DNA from: Plotosus lineatus
Taxonomy: Eukaryota > Chordata > Actinopteri > Siluriformes > Plotosidae
Reading direction: 5' to 3'
DNA: 64,000 bases
Assembly (NCBI GenBank): GCA_024760905.1
Contig: CM045734.1
Coordinates: 38,159,564 to 38,223,563, forward strand
Shown here one piece after another: positions 12,618 through 38,564 of this stretch. The notes beneath the pieces were generated by a model that was not told the origin of the DNA, made no database searches, and saw only the letters and a program-made list of their open reading frames with translations. Each line of letters begins with the position of its first letter. The first letter of the stretch is position 1. The position numbers were made by a program, and so were the translations under genes.

Positions 12618-13597
12618 CAAGATCACTGCTATAGACTACAAGAATTCTCAATACAAATGCAAAAATTCTAAATGTTTCAACACTTCACTCAACTTTGCAG
12701 GCCTACCTGCTTTATTAACTGAGTAGTTAATGTCAGCACGCATGATTTATTTCTGTGTGTATTACTAAATAAAGCCTTCTAGCTAAAGTTTTAATCACAA
12801 AAACAAAGCAAGTTCATGTTCGTTAGTTCAAGACCTCACCCAAGTTGTGAAGGCCTGTCCTTGCTTGTTTCTGCTGCACAGATATTGTCTCTGTATGATA
12901 TAGTCTGCCATGATAGGTAATTAAAATAAAACTAAAGAGTCCACACCTGAATTTTAATAACTTTACCGCAGTACTTCAAAGGACCAGAAATAATTATTAA
13001 CTAAAACAGATTTTATATGAAAAAAAAATGTTGAGATGTTGAGCACTTGGTTGCAAATCCTTTCCAGGCAATGCCTACCATTGATCGAATACTGATGGAT
13101 TCTTGTGATGCTGTGGATTGTAATGCAGCCTTTTTCAGACAATACTTGCTTGAGTGTTGTTCAGATCTGTGATTGATTTGGATTTTTGTTAATGTACTTT
13201 TAATATACACACACAATGCATCTATGTTGAACTTGATTTTCCAGAGTTATGTGTTGTCAATGTCAAACACTACACCAAGAATGCAAAATGATTAAATACA
13301 TGGCAATGGCCTTGTTAGTGTGTACTCCAGATCCTGAACCTTCTCTAAAGCTATTTAACCACAGTGTGGGGATGAGTGGACATCCTGTACAGAGGAAGCC
13401 AGCCAGCTGCAAAGGCAATGCACTGTAAGTGATACTAAATGAACTCTAAAGACAGAAATAGAAGAAGCATGAGATCGGAAGAGGGTGGATGTTTATAGGT
13501 TAAAAAAAATAATAATAAAAATAGAGCTAATATACTTACATATATTACATATACTGTATTACACTCAACATATAGTTAATATCGTTAATAAAGCTTG

Positions 13598-13601
<4 letters not shown>

Positions 13602-13656
<55 letters not shown>
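13602..13656. repeat. (CA)n microsatellite
   Basis: About 27 units, just upstream of hammerhead copy 1. Confidence 0.95.
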
Positions 13657-13660
<4 letters not shown>

Positions 13661-13683
13661 TATGTATACATATATATATATTC

Positions 13684-13764
13684 TTCTATAATCATCTGAA
13701 GAGAGAGGATGGTTTCACCACCCCTCGAAACAGATCTGTAGTGATAAATGGAGTTTCAATAGAA
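13684..13764 (+). ncRNA. Type I hammerhead ribozyme motif, copy 1
   Basis: In order: stem I 5' arm TTCTAT/TCAT, core CTGAAGA, stem II GAGAGGATGGT closing on ACCACCCCTC, core GAAA, short palindromic stem III ACAGATCTGT, cleavage site GTA (cut predicted after 13740), then stem I 3' arm GTGA and ATAGAA. One stem I base differs from the other copies and makes a G-U pair. It lies just upstream of a (TA)n tract. See the hammerhead finding. Confidence 0.8.
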
Positions 13765-13789
13765 AGTCTTTGTCCTGTCCTTTTATTTT

Positions 13790-13793
<4 letters not shown>

Positions 13794-13861
<68 letters not shown>
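13794..13861. repeat. (TA)n microsatellite
   Basis: About 34 TA units immediately after the hammerhead repeat. Confidence 0.95.
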
Positions 13862-13862
<1 letters not shown>

Positions 13863-14874
13863 TGTATATATAAATTGTATTAACACACCCCATCTATATA
13901 GTTACACTAAGTAATGTCCTTAAAGGATGAATAGAAATTATTTGCACCAGAATATGCTAATGCTAATAATTAAGAATATCTCAAACCTCCCTTTAACTAT
14001 TTCATTAATTTTCTTTCAATTTTATTGTATTTACTGAATATTCAATTTTATGCTTTAAACTTAATATTTGAATAAAGGACTGAGTACAGCATTGGGATGC
14101 ACCCTTACTTTGTGGCACACAAAGAATATGATTAGAAATTTGTGCATTCCTAAAATCACCATGTGGTTTGCAAGGTCATGAAAGGTTAAGAGAGCAACTA
14201 GTGATTGACCTATATTCAATCCAGGACAAAGACACTGATAAAAGACCCAGCATGCTCAATATGTCTAATCAATAAGCAATTATCACAGTATGCACAAAGT
14301 GCTATTTTTGGCTTGCTTCAAACCCAAAAGGTTTAAAAGCAACCAGTTTAACACAATACCCACATCTCAAATTTTATTGTCCACAGAAGCTATAAAAATT
14401 CACCATAACCCACCACTGCACAGAGTTCCTCATTGCGGTCCAAGAAGTGGTTATGGAGAGGAATTATGAATTAAAATATAATCCACTAAACAAGCAGTGT
14501 CCAGCTTCAGTTCGAGCCAATGCTTATACGACTCAAGACTGTATTTTAGGTCTTCAGAGAGGATTCTCTGCACCACGACTGATTGCATGCAGGTCCCCTA
14601 AGCTGTAAGGGCAGAGCAGATTAGAGAAGTAAATACCATATCTTGAAGCTCTGTGGTTTCCTTTGCCTGTTATTCAATGTGGAAAAGTGTCAGTACTGAA
14701 CAAATCCTGGATCTTCAGTAAGTAGCAGATTACAGAAGGGGGGGGGGACAAACTCGTCATCTAAAAATATACGATTTCTGTTTTCGCTAAACTGAAAACA
14801 ATGATTTCTAAGTGATATTTCACCTGCATTGCACTCAACAAATCTGCCAGCAAACATGTATTAGCATTCATTTA

Positions 14875-14995
14875 TTCATTTTCTGAACCATTTATTCCTG
14901 ATTATGGTCACAGGGAGGCTGGTGACTCTGGGCCAGTGCAGGGTACTGTACACCCTGGACAGCTCGCCAGACCATCACAGCAGGTCTTAACAGTA
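14875..14995 (-). repeat. L2-like tail fragment
   Basis: Reversed text GATGGTCTGGCGAGCTGTCC and ATTCATTTTCTGAACC match the L tail of SINE-A and SINE-C. Confidence 0.6.
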
Positions 14996-16545
14996 AAATG
15001 TAACAGGTGCTTCAGTACAGGGTTGTTGTTGCATTTTTGTTTCAATACTCATCATACATTCTCTATTAAAAACAGATCAAGGCTTCAGGCAGGCCTTCAT
15101 ATGAGGGGAGACTAACACTTGCCCCGGAGTGTGTTAGACCAATCCCAAATATGCATGCAGCGCAGTTTCAAAGGAGGCGGTTGGCTAGCATTGCATGTCA
15201 GTGTGCATACTGTTGTCCCTCCCTGGTCGGTGATGGATGTGTGATAGGGAAGGCAATACCTGATGGATGGGAATTGGATGCATGAAAATTATTGAGAAAA
15301 CCGGAGGGGGGGGGGGGGGGACCACAGGCAGGCCAGTCCAGCACCCACACCCACTTCTTCTGCAGCTATGCCTTTGTAATATGTGCAGAATGTGGTTTTG
15401 CACTGTCTTGTTGAAATATGCATGAGCGTCCCTGGAAAAGATATGCTCCAAAATTTGCTTTTCTTCATTAATGCTGTCTTCACTGAAAAGTAAGTTGTAC
15501 CAACCGGCCAATACATTAGCACCCGCTGACTGGCTGCAACTAGGCCCGCTCATTTTTCCTGCTTCCAACCCATAAACTCTGAGAACTTACTGTTCACTTT
15601 CTGTCGAACACATCCTACTCCTTTGGCAGGTGACACTTTAACTAGAATCAATGATATTCAGTTTACCTCTCAGTGATCATCATGTTTTTGTCATTATTGC
15701 TTTTGGTGTACCTTTACTTTTAACAGACCCTGGCTTTTTCTGGTGACACTTTAGATTGTTCTTTTTGTATTCCGTCTTGAGGACACAGAGTTCATTCATG
15801 CAAAAAAAAAAAAAAAAGACAAGAAATTTTCATCTGTCCACAATACACTTCCACTGTATAGTGGTCCATCACAGAGCGGTCTGGCTTAACATACACAATC
15901 CCCTTTGCTCAATGATTGTGAACATGTCAATCATTTCTTCATGTGTTTGTTGACAAACTTCTGATCATCTGCTTCTGAAAGTCATCATGTATCATCATTA
16001 TTTAAATTTGCACCTCTTTTAGCCTTAAATTGTTGCCTGTATCTTGTGTTTATGCAAATAAATGTTAGAAATGCAAAATAACTTGATTTGCATTTTTCAT
16101 ACTATATAACTTTGAGGTTGTATTAGATGAGATAAGATACAGCTTTATTAATCTCACAATGGAGAAATTCACTGTTACAGGCTCTTGATATAGTCTTAAT
16201 AGTATTAATAGTATAATAGTATTAATACTCTTAATAGTATTCACCTGCTGGATATTATAATCTTGCTGCCATAACATATTGCGTGTTTGTGTGTGTATGT
16301 GTGTGTGTGTATGTGTGTGTGTGTGTGTGTGTGTTTGTGTGTGTGTGCGTGCAACATCAGCAGCCTATAAATAAGCACTTGCTCAACATAATATTAAACG
16401 TATTTATCTATATGCTATACACATTATGGTAGAATTTTACTGTTTATTTGCCTGGTTTTTTTTTTACATATAATTCACATTTTCATGAAAACAGTCATTT
16501 TAAGAAAGCAAATGATTTTAAAAAGTCACTGTATACAGCTCCATG

Positions 16546-16548
<3 letters not shown>

Positions 16549-16604
<56 letters not shown>

Positions 16605-16632
16605 GTTGTTGTTGTTGTTATTTGTAGTAGTA
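16549..16632. repeat. (TTA)n then (TTG)n and (TAG)n microsatellite
   Basis: About 19 TTA units grading into TTG and then TAG units. Confidence 0.93.
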
Positions 16633-17540
16633 GTAATACAGCAATAACGTTAAGATTGAACATGTCAAGCTCTTTTAGAGATGAATATATATTTTTAACA
16701 TTCGAATCCTCTCTGCGGAAACAGAAAGCTCGTCCCTCTATTGTGCTTCTCTCCGGGATTTCCTTCGGTAGTGCGCGAGTCACAACGACTCGGTTCTCCA
16801 TGAACGACTCTTTTAAATCAGATGAGTCGATTCACAAACACGATGGTATTTTTTTTTCTACCTGCACACAAGAAAAGAGCATTATTCCTTGCTAAAATAA
16901 ATGCAGTAAATAAATAAACAAATGAATAATTTAAAAATAGTAATAATAACAATAACATCTGGATTTTGTGTACTTCTTCTCCACCTCTTATGTTTATTGC
17001 ATCTAGACAAGTGCTTCTCAGATAGAGCCCTTGGGGACGAGGTATAATGCCAAATGGGGGCGCAGTGCGATGCCGGGGGAGCGCGCATGACTCTGGGGAA
17101 CATGCTTTTCTGGAATAGTGTTCGAGGATTAAGTGTAATTGCACCTCCACTCCAGTAGCAGGCAGTGGGGGGGAGGGGGGGGGGGGACTTGCTGCTTGGG
17201 TAACAGCCTGTCCCTCATTTCTCCCTACCCGGGCTCTGTGCACTGGGGAGTATCACCAGTCGGGATACTGGCCAGAGCGCAGCCATAGTCCTACGGGACT
17301 GACGGAGGCCTACGCTATGATTAAAGTTCATCAACATCCAAAGAAGTAAAATAGTGTTTTTTAAAAATGTGTCAAAGGGTTAATCGTTTAACTTCCGAAT
17401 TATTTTCTGCAGTTAAAAAAAATCTACCATTAGTTTTTCCTAATCAAAAAGGCCTAAGGAAACACCCTGAACACATTTCTTTCAACAGAATTATAATGAC
17501 ACTAATAGTAATAATAATAATAATAATAATAAAACAGATA

Positions 17541-18279
17541 CAGGAATCCCTTACTTTCCACGGTTAATTTGTTACCGAGATCCCCCCACGACCGTCGAAT
17601 TCTGCGAAGTAGGATCAACAGCCTTCCCACGACTGACGTATACGTACAGGTATGTGTATTTAATATCAATAAATACATATTCAATGCTATAAATGCTTAT
17701 AATAACAATTAAACGTTCAAAAATAATGCGTAAGATGTAAATAAAATATAAACGCACACACATACAGATGCGCACCTCACATAAAAATGTAAGTAGTTTT
17801 GATGGGGGGCTTTGGGTTGTTTTTTGTTTTTGTTTGTTTGTGTTTTTTTTTTTGCATAACTGGTCTTGTTTTGCAGCATTTTCCTTCACTCCCCCTCCTT
17901 TCTTTCTTTCTTTCTTTCTTTCGGATTTTTTCCCTTTTTCGGGAGTCGCCACAGCGAATCATCTGATTCGCACATTTGATTTGGCATAGGTTTTCACGTC
18001 GGAAGCCCTTCCTGTCACAACCCTTTACGCAAGGGACAGAAACACGCTGATGGCTTTGCAGCTACTCTTTACGAAAGTCAGCAATGGTTCTTTTACATGA
18101 ACCTCTCACCATAGACAGTGACAGACATGGCCTGCCTTTGATAACCCAGTTAGCCAACTCCCGCCCCCATTCTTCCTTAATTTCCTTTTTTTTTTCTAAT
18201 TTTATGGATATTTAAAAAAAAAAAAACGCGATGAACTGAAGACGCATGAATTGAACTGCGAAGTAGCGTGGGATCCCTG
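17541..18279. mobile_element. MITE with CAGGGATCCCT ends, copy 1 (carries a nested SINE-A)
   Basis: The ends CAGGAATCCC and GGGATCCCTG are each flanked by TA. The subterminal text (TTTCCACGGTTAATTTG and GAATTGAACTGCGAAGTAGC) matches the other three copies. The SINE-A inserted at about 17925-18155 accounts for the extra length. Non-coding. Confidence 0.78.
17925..18155 (-). repeat. SINE-A with R tail, nested in a MITE
   Basis: Reversed body and R tail (GGGAGTCGCCACAGCGAATC read on +). No head. It interrupts MITE copy 1, so it is the younger insertion. Confidence 0.82.
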
Positions 18280-18494
18280 TAATAACACTCTCACAAATTC
18301 GTGAACAACAATTAAGGTTGTCTCACAGCTGATTGAGGCATGTGTGACCAGGCTGTGCTGCATCAGGTGATGCCACAACAATTATTACAATGCATCCAGT
18401 ACTGATTAATGTTTTTTGAAAGAGGACCATATGGTCCTGCTGCCGTTAAAAGTGAGAACCTGGAATAAAGTCCTGTAGGTCTTTGTCTTGTCTT

Positions 18495-18955
18495 GAACTC
18501 TTCTTCTTCTTCTTCTTTTCCTTTCAGCTGTTCCCTTCAGGGGTCGCCACAGCGAATCATCTGCCTCCGTCTTATCTATCCTCTGCATCTTCTTCTCCTA
18601 CACCAACTACCTTCATGTCCTCCTTCACCACATCCATAAATCTCGTCTTTGTTCTTCCTCTAGGCCTTCTGCCTGGTAGTTCCAACCTCACCATCCGACT
18701 ACCAATATACTCACTATCCCTCCTCTGTACATGTCCAAACCATCTCAATCTCGCCTCTCTGACTTTGTCTCCAAAACATCTTACATGTGCTGTCCCTCTG
18801 ATGTACTCATTCCTGATCCTATCCATCCTCGTTACTCCCAAAGAGAACCTCAACATTTTCATCTCTGTTACCTCCAGCTCTGCCCCCTGTCTTTTCCTCA
18901 GTGCCACTGTTTCTAAACCATACAACATCGCTGGCCTCAACACCGTCTTGAACTC
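18495..18955 (-). pseudogene. RTE-type LINE, 3' end fragment
   Basis: The - frame 18943-18572 encodes the C-terminal part of an RTE-like reverse transcriptase protein ([56 protein letters not shown]). It ends in the 3' tail GTGGCGACCCCTGAAGGGAA and (GAA)n. It is 5'-truncated, and lies close to the rgmb promoter. Confidence 0.85.
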
Positions 18956-19684
18956 CAGGTGAATAAATCAGCACAATGGCGAATCGAGCGAATCATTTCT
19001 GTTCGGATCACCGCGTTTGTTCGTGTGAATCGATTCGTTGACGGTGTGAAGCCTTTGACTACAGGGAGGGCGCGCGGACCTGGTCGGGGCGGGCTTTCCG
19101 CTAAACCCAGCGGTAGGCTGATTCACTATCGATCACTTGGATAAAGTCTGGAGGGCGGAGGGGGGGAGGAGGAGGATAGATAGATTTCCGTACGGAGGAC
19201 GAGCGCGAACTGTGCATGTATGTGTGCGTGTGTGTGTGTGTGAGTGAGTGTGTGTGCGCGCGCGCATGTGTGTGTGTGTGTGTGTGTGTAGTATAATGTA
19301 GTCGGAGCACGGATTGATCTTCGCCTCGCGATCGCGCTCGCTGTCGGACGGACCGCTTTTGTGCAAAAAGAAAACAAAAAAAAAAAAAACCCAAAAGTGC
19401 TTGAAGTCCAGAAATCGACGCTCACGATTCGCCGGGTGTTCGGAACCGGGCTCGTCCAGATCACGACTTCGGTTATGTTTTCGGGGTGCGGATGGTGAGG
19501 ATCGGCGGTTGAACGTGAGCGTGCATGAAGGAGTGAAGTTGGAGGAAGAGAAGAAGGAGGGTGTGGGGAAAAAAAAACCCCAACAACAACAACAACAACA
19601 ACAACAACCGTGAAACGCGGAGCTCCGCGTGGTTTTGCGTGAAGCGCGGAGTCTCCGGGTCGCTCCCCATCGCGCGCTGGATGG

Positions 19685-32933
<13,249 letters not shown>

Positions 32934-33122
32934 ACAGCGTGGCCACAACTGACTCAACTTTCATAATTAAATTCACAAAAGCACGAGAAGACTTTCTAAA
33001 CAATCAGAGCATTACTTGTATATATTGTGTATATGGATTGGACAAGAGACACTTCCTTTGTATGACTGGAAATTTGTGTACATGCCATTTTCAGGAGAGC
33101 TGGGATGCTCTGTGAATTTTTT

Positions 33123-33163
<41 letters not shown>

Positions 33164-33839
33164 TTTGTGACTTTTATTTTGGTGTCATCCTTGCAAGAGG
33201 AAATCTGAATGGAAGCACTTTATTTTTTATTTTGTTGTGACTACAGAACAGTGTTCCACAGAACCGCAGAGCTCAATGGTTTCAGATAGCTTGTCTTTTT
33301 AAAACCTGCAGGTGCTTTTTCAAACCTTTTGCTTGGGTCTGTATGTAGATAGGACATGCCTTACCATGGTACTCCGCAGAACTAGTGACAGTTGGTTATT
33401 TCAAGGGTGCAGTTCTTAGTTCAGTAGTGAATAGTGACGTGGCTAGACTTTCCAAGAATCACAGTTGTATCACGACTGCAGTAACTGTTTAGAAATCATT
33501 CTTTGTTTGTAGTCTAGAGCTCAATATTGTTGTTGGACTTTTGTGTAAGTGTTGAGTAAAATATGAAGAATTCAAACCAACACAGCAGACATGGGTTGAA
33601 GTAAAGCTGGAATGTTGTACGGAAATGTTCTGTGGACTGTTGTCCATTCGTTTGACGAAATCTTATTTCATTTGCCTTTAATTCTGTTTTGAATTTCATC
33701 AGTAACAATCAGAACATCTTTGTATCTGGCAAAACGAAAGTAAATACAGATGAACAAGTCACATTTTGGTTCCAGTTGATTAGCTGGAACTGCAGCTTTT
33801 CCTTCAGCCACTCATGACCAACATATATATATATATATA
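32934..33839 (+). other. rgmb: Probable rgmb 3' UTR and flank
   Basis: The sequence after the stop holds a (GT)n tract at 33126-33158 and no further frame. A clear AATAAA was not found close by, so the 3' end is not placed. Confidence 0.5.
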
Positions 33840-34628
33840 TAGTAAAACCTCCGCTGACGAACGCTTAAGCTCACGAACTTTTCGCCTCAAGAACATTAAA
33901 TTTGCGAGCATATAGTCTCTGCTGACGAACTAGTTTTCGGCGGACGAATCAAACCACGCGGTCGAACAGCGCCACGGTGGTGGCCACGAGAAGCTGACGC
34001 GCGCTCACGGCGTCACAGTTCGTCACCCCCTTTCTTTGAGTGCGGACGTGGTTTGTGTTTGATAGACATTTTGGACCATATTGAGTGTACTTTTGCTATT
34101 ATGGGACCGAAAAAGACCCCACCACAGGCGCAGATCATTGAAAAACACGAACGAGGTGTGCGTTTGTGTGACTCAGCGTCCCAGTACCAGTACGCTAAGT
34201 CTACCATTGCTCCCATCCTTACGAACAAGGAAGCTATTAAGGGTGCGTGTGTGGCTAAGGGTGTTTCCAAACAGTAGGCGTTTCCAAACACGCCTTCCAA
34301 ACAGTAAGTCCCTCCCTCCCTCCTCCTCCCACTCCATTCCATCAAGCCATCAACTACCATCACAAAGGTAAATAAAACGACTTTATTATACAGTACAGTT
34401 TATTTCTTTAATTACAATACAATAGCACATTTATTATACATAAAATAAGGTATATTTTTGTGTAGTTTTAAGGCTTATTTAGTAGAAAATTATGTTTTAT
34501 GGGGACCTGGGAACGGATTATTCTCATTTTAATGGTTTCTTATGGGAAATAAATGTTCGGAAGACGAACTTTTCGCCTTACACACACTTTCTGGGAACCA
34601 ATTATGTTCGTGAGCAGAGGTATCACTG
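33840..34628 (+). mobile_element. Pogo/Tigger-like non-autonomous DNA transposon
   Basis: The inverted ends AGTAAAACCTCCGCTGACGAAC and its imperfect partner (GTTCGTGAGCAGAGGTATCACT, read on +) are flanked by TA. Inside, 34102-34277 encodes MGPKKTPPQAQIIEKHERGV and KEAIKGACVAKGVSK, which resemble the N-terminus of Tigger-type transposases with its DNA-binding domain. The catalytic part is missing. Related inner end repeats (ACGAACTTTTCGCC) occur at both sides. Confidence 0.78.
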
Positions 34629-35816
34629 TATATATATATATTTTTTTCTTTTGTCTCGTTATTGCCAAAAAAATTAAGCCAGTTGCAAAACGTACAATGT
34701 CCTCCAACCAAAGATGTTGTGCCATTCTCCTATTCTTTATAAGAGAAAAAAAAATGCCATGGAGGATAGTCACTGTGATTGCACACACTATTGGCATTTC
34801 CTGATTATTATATAAGGCTCATGATATCCAAGCAGGAACACTAATGGTGTAAAATGTTTTTTTTTTGTTTTGTTTTGTTTTCCAGGACTTACAGGTTTTC
34901 ATCTTAGAATACATGTGGTTTTTTTTTCCCCAGATGTTTTTTGGTAACAAAGCTTAAGGCCTTTCTGTAACAAAGCCCACTGTGCTGAGCACTTGCCTTT
35001 CGTTAACTATGCCAGCAATGCATATTCTTCATGCTGACTGCCTTACAGAGCATCCTAATTGAATCAACACTCCCATCCTAAAGACTTTGCTACTGTAGAC
35101 TCACATTTGTATGTTCATTTGTTTGCAACTACTGCCAGTGCTGAAGAGCTGCTAACATACTGTGACTAGATTTTATTTGGAACACTGGGATTTTCTGTGA
35201 TTGGCCAAATCCTTGATGATTATTGATTGGCCAAATCCTAGATAGGCTATATTTCGCCATATAATTGAAAAGACCAGGCTAAGAGCAAAGCATCTGAGTG
35301 CAATTAGCTGCAAAGATAAGCCTTCACCCTGTGTTTTTGCTTTGTTGCGTTTGATCTTGTGATATTTACTTGAGTGAAATGTTTTTGTGAAGAGTGACTG
35401 CTCAATGTTTATACTTAAATTATTTATGAAATATAGTGTATTGTTAGAGAAGGTCCATATTCTTGCTGTTTGGAAAGGAAAAAAGAAAAAGAAAAAAAAA
35501 AAAAACATTTCAGACGTGATTGTACTGCCACCTAGTGGACCACCATTGTTACATCAGTGTTTTAGTAATGTGGATGCGGCGACTGAAAACAAGGAGGAAA
35601 TAAATTGTTTTATTTAAAAACATTAAAAGAAAATACATAAATTTTGTAGACTTTGAATGGGTATTGATTTTACTGCTTCTCTCCACTGTATTATAGTGTC
35701 AACGAAACATCCTACAAAAATTGACATTGTTGACAAGCATTGTTATTTGCACACTGGCTGAAAAAACAAACCCCTTGACATGGTCAAAGTTCTTGTGAGT
35801 ATATACACACACACAC

Positions 35817-35819
<3 letters not shown>
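34629..35819. other. Intergenic DNA, no gene recognised
   Basis: AT-rich with several T and A tracts; frames here are short and not family-like. Confidence 0.55.

Positions 35820-35858
<39 letters not shown>
35820..35858. repeat. (TA)n microsatellite
   Basis: About 19 TA units; more TA units (36206-36240) lie on the other side of the inserted SINE-A. Confidence 0.93.
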
Positions 35859-35864
<6 letters not shown>

Positions 35865-35874
35865 CTTCCATCCT

Positions 35875-36201
35875 TTCGTCTTTTTTCCCTTTCTCGGGAG
35901 TCGCCACAGCGAATCATCTGATTCGCACATTTTGATTTGGCATAGGATTTTTACGTCGATGCCCTTCCTGTCACAACCCTTTAGCAAGGGACAGAAACAC
36001 GCTGACAACTTTGCAGCTACTCTGTACGAAAGTCAGCAATGGTTCTTTTACATGCCTCTCACCATAGACAGTGAGAGACATGGCCCGCCTTTGATAACCC
36101 AGTTAACTGCACTGGGGGGACAGTGACAACCCTGTGGGGACTCGAACCCCCAACCTTAGGATCAGCGATCTTGCGCCCAATGCACTAGACCACCACTGCC
36201 C

Positions 36202-36205
<4 letters not shown>
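35875..36205 (-). repeat. SINE-A with R tail, full length
   Basis: On + the reversed R tail (GGGAGTCGCCACAGCGAATC), body and head (GACCACCACTGCCCC), flanked on both sides by (TA)n. Confidence 0.85.
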
Positions 36206-36244
<39 letters not shown>

Positions 36245-36362
36245 CATACACACTATTACTGCTCTCTGTAATAATTATTGGCACCCCTGGGTAAGATGTG
36301 TTCTTTCGCTTCTAATAAATTCAGGTTTTTGTTTTTATAAATCATAGAACCACAATGAAAAA

Positions 36363-36722
36363 GGGGCAGTGGTGGTCTAGTGGTATAGGGCGCTGGATCG
36401 CTGATCCAAAGGTTGGGGGTTCGAGTCCCACTCTCCACAAGGTTGTCACTGTCCCCCCCCCAGAGCAGCTAGCTGGGTTATCAAAGGTGGGCCATGTCTC
36501 TCACTGTCTATGGTGAGAGGTTCATGTAAAAGAACCATTGCTGACTTTCGTAAAGAGTAGCTGCAAAGTCGTCAGTGTGTTTCTGTCCCTTGCTAAATGG
36601 GTTGTGACAGGAAGGGCATCCGACACAAAAAGCTCTGCCAAAATCAAAACGTGCGAATCAGATGATTCGCTGTGGCGACTCCCGAGTAAAAGGGGAAAAA
36701 GCCGAAAGGAAGACAGACAGAC
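36363..36722 (+). repeat. SINE-A with R tail and 17-base target-site duplication
   Basis: Full head, body and R tail. AGAACCACAATGAAAAA occurs immediately before (about 36346-36362) and after (about 36723-36739) the element. It is inserted in the Tc1-like element 36265-38500. Confidence 0.9.
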
Positions 36723-38146
36723 AGAACCACAATGAAAAAATAGGGATATCCAACCTTAATTGAAGTGCATTTATTCCGTGTGTGGTGTGGGAGGCGGGCA
36801 CATTAAGAAAGAATTCTTTTACATCAAATTATGTGTGCCTAAATTATTAGTACCCCCTGAGGTTTATACTGTGTACAACCCCCTTTTGTAAACAAAACAC
36901 CTAATCTTCTATCATGATTCACAAGAGGGATCTTGAACACTTCCCCTCTGCACAATTTCTCTAAACCATCCAGCAACCTGGTCCTCTCCTCTTCAGCTCA
37001 TGCCACATGTTTTCAGTGGGGCTGAGGTCTGGGGACTGCCATGGGCGGAGCTTGATTCTGTATCTGGTGAACCATTTCTGTGTGGATTTGGCCACATGTT
37101 TAGGGCATTATCTTGCTGAAAGACCCAGTGACTACCCACCTTTAGTTTTCGGGCAGAGGCCACCAGAATGTTGATTTAAAATGTCCTGGTATGTCAAAGT
37201 GTTCATGGTGCCATGCACCCTAACAAGGTTCCAGGGCCTCTGGAAGAGAAACAGGCCCACAGCATCACCGATCCTCCCCCATAATTCACAGTGGGCATGA
37301 GGTTCTTTTCTGCATACTCAGCATTTGTGTTCTGCCAGATCCACTTAGAGTGTTTGTTGCCAAAAAACTCCGTTTTGGTCTTACCTGACCAAAGCACACA
37401 GTGCCAGTTGAAGTCCCAGTACCCACTTAGTGAACTTAAGATGTTTGGGTTTATGACTGTGAGTGAGAAACGGTTTCTTTGTGCACGCCTCCCAAACAGT
37501 TTGGTGGCATGTAGATTGCACCTGATGGTTGTTTTGGAGACTTTTTGACCTTAAGATGCTGCCATTTGTTGCAATTCTTTAACAGAGCGCTATGGATAAC
37601 TTTTTATTTCTCTTACCATCCTCATCACTGCACGTGGTGACAAAATAACCATGCGTCCTCGTCCAGGCTTGTTTACCACTGTTCCAGTTGTTTAAAATGT
37701 CTTAATCATTCCACTGATGATCGATATGGGCAGGTGCAGGGGACGGGCTATTTTCTTGTAGCCATTGCCTGACTTGTGAAGGTCGACACACATCTGTATT
37801 ACTTGAATGGTGAGTTCCTCTGTCTTTCGCTTATTGAAGACTAGACAAGAGAAATGGTCTCTGTGTCACATCTTATTTATACCCCAGAGAAACAGGAAGT
37901 GATGAAGTGCTAATTAAATGTTCCTAGATACTTTGATCGACTTTGTAAACTACTGATATGACAGAAATACTTCAATTACATTTATTTCCTAGGAATTGTT
38001 AGCGGGCCAATGGTTAGGAGGTGGGTGATTTTGTGAAAAATAATAATTTCTTAGTCAGCTCCCTTAATATTCACTCGAGTTAAAGGTTACATTTTTCTCC
38101 ACTTTTCAATGTGAAAGTAGCTTCTGCAACAAAAATCACCTCCCGT

Positions 38147-38325
38147 AGTGGCTAGCACGTCCGCCTCACAGCAAGAAGGCCCGGGTTCGATTCCCGGCCT
38201 GGGCGTTTCTGTGTGGAGTTTGCATGTTCTCCCTGTGCTTGTGTGGGTTTCCTCCGGGTGCTCCGGTTTCCTCCCACAATCCAAAAGACATGCACTGTAG
38301 GTTAATTGGCCGTTCTAAATTCGGG
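38147..38325 (+). repeat. SINE-C, 3'-truncated
   Basis: Head GTAGTGGCTAGCACGTCCGC with B box GGTTCGATTCCC; body to AATTGGCCGTTCTAAATT. Nested in the Tc1-like element. Confidence 0.75.
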
Positions 38326-38564
38326 ACTACAGATGGAAACTAGCTATAAGCTATAATCTGGTACAGTACATCTCTGTCTCTATGAGCTTAATGTTCCTGT
38401 ACATTGTCCCTTAAATAAATAAAAAAATAAAAAATAAAATCTAATTTATTTTTAAGGCCTTTCATACATCTTAATCAGGGGTGCCAATAATTATGGGAGG
38501 TGAAGTTGGAAACCCCCCTAAACAGCTCGCCGGGTGATTGCAGTTATATATACTGTATAGTCAT

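Larger units (their letters stand above)
12618..17540. other. Intergenic DNA with no recognised gene
   Basis: Apart from listed repeats there is a 127-codon - frame at 15568-15185, broken by a shift near 15330 and resembling no family I know; it may be an old transposase. 16110-16170 holds TTTATTAATCTCACAATGG, a motif also near 45470 and 54355. 16990-17300 is GC-richer without a clear exon. Confidence 0.5.
36265..38500 (-). mobile_element. Tc1-like DNA transposon, degraded, with two nested SINEs
   Basis: The ends are inverted copies of AATAATTATTGGCACCCCTG (left about 36270) and CAGGGGTGCCAATAATTATG (right about 38475). The - strand between carries transposase pieces such as MLWSGKTKTEFFGN and GGGSVMLWACFSSRGPG (37397-37203). 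It is broken by frameshifts and by a SINE-A at 36363-36722 and a SINE-C at 38147-38325. Confidence 0.8.

Noticed and set aside
15185..15568. 127-codon - frame that might be a gene
   Set aside because: It runs into a G tract, is shifted against a parallel frame, and shows no domain; at best an old transposon remnant.
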